A stretch of 23,912 nt of DNA from DAOTTX01 sp034437515 (GTDB taxonomy: Bacteria; Chloroflexota; Anaerolineae; Aggregatilineales; Phototrophicaceae). Both the position numbers and the translations under genes were made by a program. Where the stretch lies: NCBI GenBank assembly GCA_034437515.1, contig DAOTTX010000046.1:1-23912 (forward strand), given 5' to 3'. Shown here one piece after another: positions 13,772 to 21,725 of this stretch (the first letter of the stretch is position 1; each line of letters starts with the position of its first letter). The notes beneath the pieces are model-generated. The model saw nothing but the letters and a program-made list of their open reading frames with translations. It had not been told where the DNA came from and searched no databases.

Positions 13772-16612
13772 TTGGCTAAAAAATTCAAACCTACAGTAGA
13801 ACTAATCGAAGGTGTGCTCGCACGAGTACCCGAAGGGTTTATCTATCAATCGAACCTGAAGAAGCGCATCAAGCTGGTCGGACGTAAAAACGCCGCCATA
13901 TTGAACGATGCCTTACAGGGTGACAAAGTGGGACGAGTCGGCAACATTCTCTATGATGCTGAGCGACTCTCCGCACAAAGTGCAAAAGAACTGAAAACAT
14001 GGTGCAATCCGAGTTTTCCGTTGGTGAGTGGTGGCGGTAACCTGTCGCAACAATCCATTGAAGAACAGATCATCGAGCGCGATGAACGACTCGAAAGTTA
14101 TGACCCGGCAGCGCGTGCCATCCTCGACTCGCTCGAAGACGGCTACCGGCTGGTCGAGGCCATCGCCGACGAGGACATATTGCAAAGGTTGCTCGATGAT
14201 GAGCTTCTGCTGCCGTATGCTGAGTTCGTCTACGATCCGCTGCAATTGAGCGAAGGCACCATGCAGAACGTACAGCGGCAACACGAACTCAAGCCCATCC
14301 GTGACCAGATCGCCGCTATGCTAGAGGAGCGTACCGGCAATACCATGCCGCGTGAAGCCCTTTACGAGAAGTTCCCGCGTGATGTGGTAAACGAGATCGC
14401 TTCTACCGGTGGTTTCTCGACGTTCAGCGTCAAGATGAAGGCCGAGCCGTATTCGATGGTCTGGGTGCGTTCCACCGAAGGTGATATGCGGATTGCCCGC
14501 TCCATCGCCGAGGACGCGGTCGCCATCAAGGACGAAGATTGGGAAGAAGCACTTGAATTCGCCGGGGAAACGCTGCGTTATGGCGCGACTGACGGCAACA
14601 ACCACCGGTTGCGCACATTGGCACGGACGTATACACCACGTCAGGCGGCGAACCGGCTGGCGCTGGACAAGAACACAGTTGAGCAGGCCATCCACAATGA
14701 TGTGCTCCCCGTTTTCGTCGATCCTGAAAACAAGGTGCGTATCCCGGCGGCGGTGGTCGAACAGGCCTTTACCGATGCAAGAGTCTTCGAGGCGATTGCA
14801 ACCTATGAGACACTTTCCTCCCGGTCGATCGCGATGGTTTCCGGCCTGAGTTTTGCCTCTGTGCGCCGCCGTTTGAGTAAGTCCGGCGCGAGTCGCCGTG
14901 AGCCGGAATGGGGCGAGGTGCGCGGTCGCTGGAGCCTGCCGAAGACTTACAGCGAATTCCTGACCAAATTAGCAGAACGTCAGCGTGAGGAAGAAGCTGA
15001 GCGTGAGGCCGAATACCGCGAACAGCAGCGCCTCTTTGAACTGCAACAGGCCGAAGAACGCCGTCAGCGGCAGATGCTGCGTGAACGTCTCATGGAAGCC
15101 TTCCCGACCTGGAAGCATGACCGTCGCGGTGAACAGCACATCTCGCTGCACATCGGGCCGCCCAACAGCGGCAAGACCCATCAATCGTTGGAGGCGCTAG
15201 GCGAGGTGGGCAGTGGATGGTATCTCGCGCCGCTGCGTCTGCTGGCCTACGAGGTTTTCGACCGCATGAACCGGCGCGGTATCCGCTGCAACCTGCTGAC
15301 CGGCGAAGAACATATCCCGGTCGAAGGCGCACAGATCACCGCCGCCACGATTGAGATGCTTAACCCATCGAAGAGCGGCGAATGTGTGGTCATCGATGAG
15401 ACGCAAATGCTCGCCGACCCTGACCGGGGCTGGGCCTGGACTCGCGCCCTTATGGAGGCCGAAGCGCCGGAAATCCACGTCATCGGGCCGGAAACGGCGG
15501 AGAATCTGGTCGAAAAGCTCGCCAAAGAAGGGGGCATCTCTACTAGCGTGATCCACCATGAGCGGCTCACGCCGTTGGGTGTCGCCGATGAACATTGGCC
15601 GCTGGAAAGTCTGCCGTCTTCCACCATTCTGGTCGCCTTCTCGCGCCGTATGGTGCTGCACCTCAAGACCGAACTCGAACGGATGGGACGCACGGTGTCG
15701 GTCATTTATGGTGGGTTGCCGCCGGAAGTGCGGCGCAAACAGGCAGATCGCTTCGCTGCTGGCGAGACGGAAATCTGTGTGGCGACGGACGCGGTCGGCA
15801 TGGGGTTAAACCTCCCGGCGGATTATGTGTGCTTTTACGAGGTCGAAAAGTTTGACGGTTACGATATGCGCCCGCTCAACTCAGCAGAAGTGCATCAGAT
15901 CGGTGGGCGTGCCGGGCGTTATGGCCTGCGGCAATCCGGTTTGATCGGCGCGACGACGGCGGATGACCTGGCCTTTATCCGCGAGATGTTTCATACACCC
16001 GTCCCGGAGATCAACCATGCACGCATCGCGCCCTCGGTGACCGACCTGGAACTGGTGCCGGGCAGCTTCTGGCAACGGTTGGAGCAATGGGCGCAACTTT
16101 CGTCCATCCCTGAGTCCCTGCGCGAGATTATCAAAACCGCCGATCTGGACGAGCGCATTGAGTTGGCACGGATGCTCACTGATGAAGAGGTCGATCAACT
16201 CGGCCTGGAGGCCGCGCTGAAGCTGGTCAACGCACCGACACGGCGTAACAGCCGGTCATACTGGTATTCTTGCACACAGTCGATCCTCAAGGGCTGGTCT
16301 ATGCCAGAACCGCCACGTCCACCTGAGGCGATTAAATCCAGCGCCGACCTCGAAACTTATGAGGAGAGCATCAGTTGTGCGGATATTTACCTATGGTTGG
16401 GTAGCCGCCGCGAGTTCAGCATGTTCGCGCTAGACGAAGAAAACGTCCGACATGAGCGCCAGCACTGGTCGATAGAGATTGATGAGGCGCTCCTGCGCCA
16501 AATCGATACACTCAAACGCTGTATGGAATGTGGTCGTCCGGTGCGACCGGGGCACCGCTTCCGCATCTGTGACCGCTGCTTCCAAGCACGGCGACGCCGC
16601 AACCGCCGCTAA
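13772..16612 (+). CDS. SUV3-like SF2 RNA/DNA helicase with HTH and zinc-knuckle additions
   Basis: A 946-residue protein starting at TTG 13772; the first in-frame ATG is deep inside the protein, and the upstream gene ends 15 bp before. The helicase core resembles SUV3/SUPV3L1, the mitochondrial RNA-degradation helicase: Walker A GPPNSGKT (461-468 region, K468), YLAPLRLLAYE, Walker B DETQM (542-546) in place of DEAD/DEAH, SRR (motif IV), VATDAVGMGLNLP and motif VI QIGGRAGRYG (709-718). The N-terminal half (1-280) is not recognised. Residues 287-335 (YTPRQAANRLALDKNTVEQAI, then a KVRIP wing) look like an excisionase/MerR-type helix-turn-helix. A charged coiled coil covers about 395-447, and C917, C920, C933 and C936 form a zinc knuckle. 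RNA unwinding is expected from the family; the added domains suggest another target. Confidence 0.85.
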   Translation: MAKKFKPTVELIEGVLARVPEGFIYQSNLKKRIKLVGRKNAAILNDALQGDKVGRVGNILYDAERLSAQSAKELKTWCNPSFPLVSGGGNLSQQSIEEQIIERDERLESYDPAARAILDSLEDGYRLVEAIADEDILQRLLDDELLLPYAEFVYDPLQLSEGTMQNVQRQHELKPIRDQIAAMLEERTGNTMPREALYEKFPRDVVNEIASTGGFSTFSVKMKAEPYSMVWVRSTEGDMRIARSIAEDAVAIKDEDWEEALEFAGETLRYGATDGNNHRLRTLARTYTPRQAANRLALDKNTVEQAIHNDVLPVFVDPENKVRIPAAVVEQAFTDARVFEAIATYETLSSRSIAMVSGLSFASVRRRLSKSGASRREPEWGEVRGRWSLPKTYSEFLTKLAERQREEEAEREAEYREQQRLFELQQAEERRQRQMLRERLMEAFPTWKHDRRGEQHISLHIGPPNSGKTHQSLEALGEVGSGWYLAPLRLLAYEVFDRMNRRGIRCNLLTGEEHIPVEGAQITAATIEMLNPSKSGECVVIDETQMLADPDRGWAWTRALMEAEAPEIHVIGPETAENLVEKLAKEGGISTSVIHHERLTPLGVADEHWPLESLPSSTILVAFSRRMVLHLKTELERMGRTVSVIYGGLPPEVRRKQADRFAAGETEICVATDAVGMGLNLPADYVCFYEVEKFDGYDMRPLNSAEVHQIGGRAGRYGLRQSGLIGATTADDLAFIREMFHTPVPEINHARIAPSVTDLELVPGSFWQRLEQWAQLSSIPESLREIIKTADLDERIELARMLTDEEVDQLGLEAALKLVNAPTRRNSRSYWYSCTQSILKGWSMPEPPRPPEAIKSSADLETYEESISCADIYLWLGSRREFSMFALDEENVRHERQHWSIEIDEALLRQIDTLKRCMECGRPVRPGHRFRICDRCFQARRRRNRR

Positions 16613-16618
16613 TGATCG

Positions 16619-16647
16619 TCCGGCAGTATGTCCCCTATACTGCCGGA
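16619..16647 (+). terminator. Inverted repeat after the helicase gene
   Basis: A perfect 11-bp inverted repeat, TCCGGCAGTAT and ATACTGCCGGA, with a 7-nt loop starts 7 nt past the helicase stop codon. It is well placed to end the peptidase-HNH-helicase transcript or protect its 3' end. No T-run follows, so it is not a textbook intrinsic terminator. Confidence 0.5.
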
Positions 16648-16814
16648 ATATTCCATAACACCCATATAATCGAACCACAATTTGATTAATTCATACACAT
16701 TGTAGGAAAAGATTGTGAAATCTTCCACGCAAATGCGGTACACAAATTTCTCTATTCACGTTATCCTGTAGTTGTACTATCAAAATTACATTTACACCTT
16801 CTGGGAGAAACCTG

Positions 16815-16901
16815 ATGACACCGTCAGAAGTACGACCTCAAAAAGACATCGCTCACCTTCTACCTACCATTAGTTGTTCTTGCTGCGTTGATGTAGCCTG
16901 A
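16815..16901 (+). CDS. Possible 28-residue small protein or leader peptide
   Basis: ATG 16815 is preceded by GGGAG (16803-16807 region) at a 7-nt spacing, one of the better ribosome binding sites in the window. It opens a 28-codon frame ending at TGA 16899-16901. The peptide starts MTPSEVRPQKDIAHLLP and has a C-S-C-C cluster near its end. It is not recognised. It lies about 130 bp upstream of aceB, so it could be a cysteine-sensing leader peptide, an independent small protein, or chance. Confidence 0.3.
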   Translation: MTPSEVRPQKDIAHLLPTISCSCCVDVA

Positions 16902-16944
16902 CACACTAAAGCAGGATAAATCGTACAATCTTATATTGTGAAAT

Positions 16945-16996
16945 ATGCACCAGATCAGACAGGGTGTATGACGAAATGCACCTTTTAACGGTGCCG
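16945..16996 (+). promoter_or_regulatory. GCACC/GGTG box array upstream of aceB
   Basis: Four related boxes occur in 52 bp: ATGCACC (16945-16951), GGTGTAT (16963-16969, inverted), ATGCACC (16976-16982) and GGTGCCG (16990-16996, inverted). The last pair also forms a GCACC/GGTGC hairpin around TTTTAAC. Centre spacings are 18, 13 and 14 bp. The array ends 32 bp before the aceB ATG and looks like operator sites, or a small RNA structure if transcribed. The binding factor is unknown. Confidence 0.4.
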
Positions 16997-17016
16997 ATGG
17001 CTTAATATTCGTGAAT

Positions 17017-17031
17017 GGAGGCATTCATATG
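17017..17031 (+). promoter_or_regulatory. Ribosome binding site fixing the aceB start
   Basis: GGAGG (17017-17021) sits 7 nt before ATG 17029. An in-frame GTG at 17011 would place the initiation codon upstream of this site, so ATG 17029 is the better start. Confidence 0.8.
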
Positions 17032-18627
17032 ACGATGAATTTACAAGATACGATCCAGATACAGGGCGAGACTCCGACAGAATACCTGGAAGTCCTCACG
17101 CCGGAAGCGCAAGCGTTTGTCGCGCTGCTGGCCCGCACGTTCACCGAACGCCGTGACGAGTTGCTGGCGGCCCGTGCGCAACGGCAGCAACGTATTGATG
17201 CCGGTGAGATGCCGGACTTCTTGCCGGAAACAGCACACATCCGTGAAGATGCGAACTGGCGTGTTGCCCCGGTTAACGAAGACTTGCAAGATCGCCGTGT
17301 AGAGATCACCGGACCGACCGACCGGAAAATGGTCATCAACGCGCTCAACAGCGGCTCGAAGGTTTTCATGGCAGATTTTGAGGACGCCAACGCGCCGACC
17401 TGGACCAACATGGTCGAAGGGCAGATCAATCTGCGAGATGCGGTGCACGGTACGATTACGTTCCATAATCCGGTTAAAGACAAGCACTACACACTCAACG
17501 AGACGACCGCGACCTTGATGGTGCGTCCGCGTGGCTGGCACCTCGACGAAAAACATTTCATCGTGGACGGTCGCCCGGTACCCGGTGGTTTGTTCGACTT
17601 CGGCTTGTTCTTCTTCCACGACGCGAAAGCATTGATCGAGAAGGGGAGCGGCCCGTACTTCTACCTGCCCAAGCTGGAAAGCCACCTGGAGGCACGTTTG
17701 TGGAACGATGTCTTTAAGCTGGCACAGGATGAACTCGAAATTCCGCAGGGGACGATCAAGGCGACTGTGTTGGTGGAAACCATCCTCGCAGCGTTCGAGA
17801 CTGAGGAAATTCTCTACGAACTGCGTGAGCATTCCGCTGGGTTGAATTGCGGACGCTGGGATTACATCTTCAGCTACATTAAGAAGTTCCGCAATAAGCC
17901 AGATTTCGTGTTGCCCGACCGCGCTCAAGTGACGATGACCGTGCCGTTTATGCACAACTACACACTACAAGTCATCAAGGTGTGCCACAGACGCGGCGCT
18001 CATGCGATGGGTGGGATGGCGGCACAAATCCCGATTAAAAATGACCCGGAAGCCAACGAAGCCGCGATGGAAAAAGTCCGGCAGGACAAGCTGCGCGAAG
18101 CCCGCGACGGACACGACGGTACTTGGGTCGCTCACCCCGGTCTGGTGGCGACGGCGACCGACATCTTCGACGAGTTCATGCCGCAGTCTAACCAGATCGA
18201 CAAGCAGCGCGACGATGTGAACATCACCGCCGACGACCTGCTCATCCCCAGTAAAGGCACGGTCACCGAACATGGTCTGCGCTGGAACCTCAAAGTTGGT
18301 ATCCAATATCTGGAATCGTGGCTCGGCGGGAACGGTTGTGTGCCGCTTTACCACCTGATGGAAGACGCCGCGACCGCAGAGATCAGCCGGGCGCAGGTAT
18401 GGCAATGGCTGCATCACAACGCCGAACTCGATGACGGGCGCAAGGTGACCGAACCGCTGTTCGCGCAGTTGCTCGACGAAGAAATGGACTCCATCCGCGA
18501 GGAAGTGGGCGCAGAACGCTTCGACAACGGCAACTTTGACCGGGCCAAGCAGCTATTTGACCAGATGATCCGTGATGAGGACTTCACCGATTTTCTGACG
18601 CTGCCCGCCTACGACGACCTGAACTAA
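17029..18627 (+). CDS. aceB: Malate synthase A
   Basis: The 532-residue product matches the length of malate synthase A (isoform A, about 530 residues; the G isoform is over 700). It condenses glyoxylate with acetyl-CoA to malate in the cytosol. The family signature is clear at 266-281, REHSAGLNCGRWDYIF. Earlier, VFMADFEDANAPTW holds the conserved acidic patch near the Mg/glyoxylate site, MVRPRGWHL follows, and the C-terminal VWQWLHHNAELDDG is also typical. The start was set at ATG 17029 by the GGAGG site. Isocitrate lyase follows 61 bp downstream and PEP carboxykinase next, with no terminator visible between. Regulation by the upstream box array is plausible, since the shunt is usually induced by acetate or fatty acids. 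Confidence 0.96.
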   Translation: MTMNLQDTIQIQGETPTEYLEVLTPEAQAFVALLARTFTERRDELLAARAQRQQRIDAGEMPDFLPETAHIREDANWRVAPVNEDLQDRRVEITGPTDRKMVINALNSGSKVFMADFEDANAPTWTNMVEGQINLRDAVHGTITFHNPVKDKHYTLNETTATLMVRPRGWHLDEKHFIVDGRPVPGGLFDFGLFFFHDAKALIEKGSGPYFYLPKLESHLEARLWNDVFKLAQDELEIPQGTIKATVLVETILAAFETEEILYELREHSAGLNCGRWDYIFSYIKKFRNKPDFVLPDRAQVTMTVPFMHNYTLQVIKVCHRRGAHAMGGMAAQIPIKNDPEANEAAMEKVRQDKLREARDGHDGTWVAHPGLVATATDIFDEFMPQSNQIDKQRDDVNITADDLLIPSKGTVTEHGLRWNLKVGIQYLESWLGGNGCVPLYHLMEDAATAEISRAQVWQWLHHNAELDDGRKVTEPLFAQLLDEEMDSIREEVGAERFDNGNFDRAKQLFDQMIRDEDFTDFLTLPAYDDLN

Positions 18628-18642
18628 CAGCGAACAACCCAA

Positions 18643-18677
18643 AACTGACAACTGATAACTGACAACCAACAACTAAG
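18643..18677 (+). repeat. Degenerate 7-bp tandem repeat before aceA
   Basis: Five consecutive heptamers run AACTGAC, AACTGAT, AACTGAC, AACCAAC, AACTAAG. The first three are nearly identical and the last two degrade. The final unit runs into the AAGGA ribosome binding site (18675-18679) of isocitrate lyase, so copy-number slippage would alter the leader but not coding frames. Confidence 0.7.
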
Positions 18678-18688
18678 GACTAAATATC

Positions 18689-19975
<1,287 letters not shown>

Positions 19976-20060
19976 TTAAAAGGTATCCGATGCGGTGTGT
20001 ACCCGGTCTGCTGTAACAGGTCGGGGAAGCGCCACCACCCAAGATAACACAGAGTGTGAT

Positions 20061-20076
20061 AGGAACGAATGATATG
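20061..20076 (+). promoter_or_regulatory. Ribosome binding site fixing the pckA start
   Basis: AGGA (20061-20064) lies 9 nt before ATG 20074. An in-frame GTG at 20056 precedes this site and would add six residues with no family support, so ATG 20074 (MFNTTEVYQQL) is preferred. Confidence 0.7.
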
Positions 20077-21660
20077 TTTAACACAACCGAGGTTTATCAA
20101 CAGCTCGATTTGCTCGGCCTGCGTCATCTGCGTCGGGTCAACTACCAACTGAACCCCGCTGAACTGATCGAAATGGCGATCAACGACGAGGAAGGTGTGG
20201 TTGCCAAAGGTGGCGCGTTCGTCGTGCGGACGGGTAAGCATACCGGACGTGCGCCCGACGACCGGTTCATCGTCAAAGAGCCGATGACCCAGCATCTGAT
20301 CGATTGGGGTGATGTCAACAAGCCCTTCTCGGCGGATTGCTTCGGCTGGATCTTTCAGAAGATGCAGCGATACCTGCGTAGTGCGGATGTTTACGTGCGG
20401 GATTGCTATGCCGGGGCGCATCCAGAGCATCAGATGAAGGTGCGCGTGGTCACGGAAACCGCATGGCATAATCTATTTGCTTACAATATGTTCCGCAGAG
20501 CGCAGAGTGCGCCGGAACTCGACAGCTTCTCGCCGGATTACACCGTGCTGCACCTGCCGGACTTCAACGCCGACCCGGAAAACGACGGCACGCACTCCGA
20601 GGCGTTCGTACTGATCCACCTGACCAAACGGTTGGTGTTGATCGGCGGGACTCACTACGCGGGGGAGATCAAAAAGGCGATCTTCGGTGTGCTGAACTTC
20701 CTGCTGCCGCGTGAGGGCGTGCTGCCGATGCACTGTGCCGCCAACACCGACGAAAACGGCGAAACCGCTTTGTTCTTCGGTCTTTCCGGTACGGGTAAGA
20801 CCACCCTCAGTGCCGACGCACAGCGCACGCTCATCGGGGATGACGAGCACGGCTGGGGCGATGACGGTGTGTTCAACTTCGAGGGTGGTTGCTATGCCAA
20901 AACCATCAATCTGAGCGAAGAAGGGGAGCCGGAGATCTACGCCACGACCAGGCGTTTCGGCACGGTTCTGGAAAATGTGATGGTTGACGAGCATCGTGTA
21001 CCGGATTTCACCGATGCTACACTGACCCAGAACACGCGCTGTTCGTATCCCATTTATCACATCCCGAACGCCAGCGATACCGGATGCGGGGCACAGCCGC
21101 GCAACGTGATTTTCCTGACGTGTGATGCGTTCGGCGTATTACCACCGGTCAGCAAGCTCACCCCGGCACAGGCCGCCTATCACTTCTTGAACGGCTATAC
21201 CGCGAAGGTCGCCGGGACGGAAGGCGGCGTCACCGAACCGCAGGCGACGTTTAGCGCGTGCTTTGGTGCGCCGTTTATGCCGCTGCCTGCCGTTGATTAC
21301 GCGGCGATGCTGCGCGAGAAGATCGACGCACAAGACGTCAATGTGTGGCTGGTCAACACCGGCTGGACGGGTGGTGCATACGGGATGGGACATCGTATCG
21401 AGCTGACTTATATCCGTGCGATTATCAACGCCATCCTTGATGGCACACTGGCGCAGACTCCCACTCAGCAAGAGGACTTCTTCGGGCTATACATCCCGAT
21501 GACGTGCCCAGGTGTACCGGAAACGGTGCTGCATCCGCGTGAAACCTGGGCAGATCGCGCCCAGTACGACGAAACCGCTCGTGAGTTGTTGGGGCGCTTT
21601 GACACGAACTATCAGCGTTACGCGGACACTGAGCATACGCTTGCCGGTGCCGCCGATTGA
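20074..21660 (+). CDS. pckA: Phosphoenolpyruvate carboxykinase (ATP)
   Basis: A 528-residue ATP-dependent PEP carboxykinase, which converts oxaloacetate and ATP to PEP, CO2 and ADP at the start of gluconeogenesis. The kinase-1a P-loop GLSGTGKTTLS has its lysine at about K242, and the kinase-2/metal motif LIGDDEHGWGDDGVFNFEGG follows directly. Substrate-binding RTGKHTGRAPDDRFIV (near 55-70) and the later NTGWTGG and YTAKVAGTEGG blocks are all in place, so no key residue is missing. GTP-type enzymes lack this arrangement. It is the third gene of the aceB-aceA-pckA set, 98 bp after aceA (80 bp to the in-frame GTG). The arrangement routes malate made by the shunt via oxaloacetate to sugars. A strong hairpin follows the stop. 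Confidence 0.97.
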   Translation: MFNTTEVYQQLDLLGLRHLRRVNYQLNPAELIEMAINDEEGVVAKGGAFVVRTGKHTGRAPDDRFIVKEPMTQHLIDWGDVNKPFSADCFGWIFQKMQRYLRSADVYVRDCYAGAHPEHQMKVRVVTETAWHNLFAYNMFRRAQSAPELDSFSPDYTVLHLPDFNADPENDGTHSEAFVLIHLTKRLVLIGGTHYAGEIKKAIFGVLNFLLPREGVLPMHCAANTDENGETALFFGLSGTGKTTLSADAQRTLIGDDEHGWGDDGVFNFEGGCYAKTINLSEEGEPEIYATTRRFGTVLENVMVDEHRVPDFTDATLTQNTRCSYPIYHIPNASDTGCGAQPRNVIFLTCDAFGVLPPVSKLTPAQAAYHFLNGYTAKVAGTEGGVTEPQATFSACFGAPFMPLPAVDYAAMLREKIDAQDVNVWLVNTGWTGGAYGMGHRIELTYIRAIINAILDGTLAQTPTQQEDFFGLYIPMTCPGVPETVLHPRETWADRAQYDETARELLGRFDTNYQRYADTEHTLAGAAD

Positions 21661-21667
21661 AGAGAGA

Positions 21668-21706
21668 CATCAACGGGGAGCGTACCAGTTGCGCTCCCCG
21701 TTGATG
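21668..21706. terminator. Perfect 15-bp hairpin between convergent pckA and amidohydrolase
   Basis: CATCAACGGGGAGCG (21668-21682) and CGCTCCCCGTTGATG (21692-21706) pair perfectly across a 9-nt loop. The hairpin lies 7 nt after the pckA stop and 19 nt beyond the stop of the opposite gene, so it could end transcripts from both sides. No T-run flanks either side. Confidence 0.65.
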
Positions 21707-21725
21707 GTCACTAACGAGGTTCTTC

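Larger units (their letters stand above)
16613..17028. other. 416-bp regulatory gap between helicase and aceB
   Basis: No long coding frame is present. The stretch is AT-richer than its surroundings and holds the helicase 3' hairpin (16619-16647), an AAGATT-GTGA-AATCTT inverted repeat (16709-16724), a duplicated ATTGTGAAAT (16712-16721 and 16935-16944), a 28-codon ORF (16815-16901), an ACAAT-CTTAT-ATTGT inverted repeat (16925-16939), and GCACC/GGTG boxes (16945-16996). Its length and density of symmetric elements suggest a controlled promoter for the glyoxylate-shunt operon. I could not identify a convincing -35/-10 pair. Confidence 0.5.

Noticed and set aside
17041..17955. 304-codon frame antisense to malate synthase
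   Set aside because: The same kind of shadow; the sense strand carries the full malate synthase signature.
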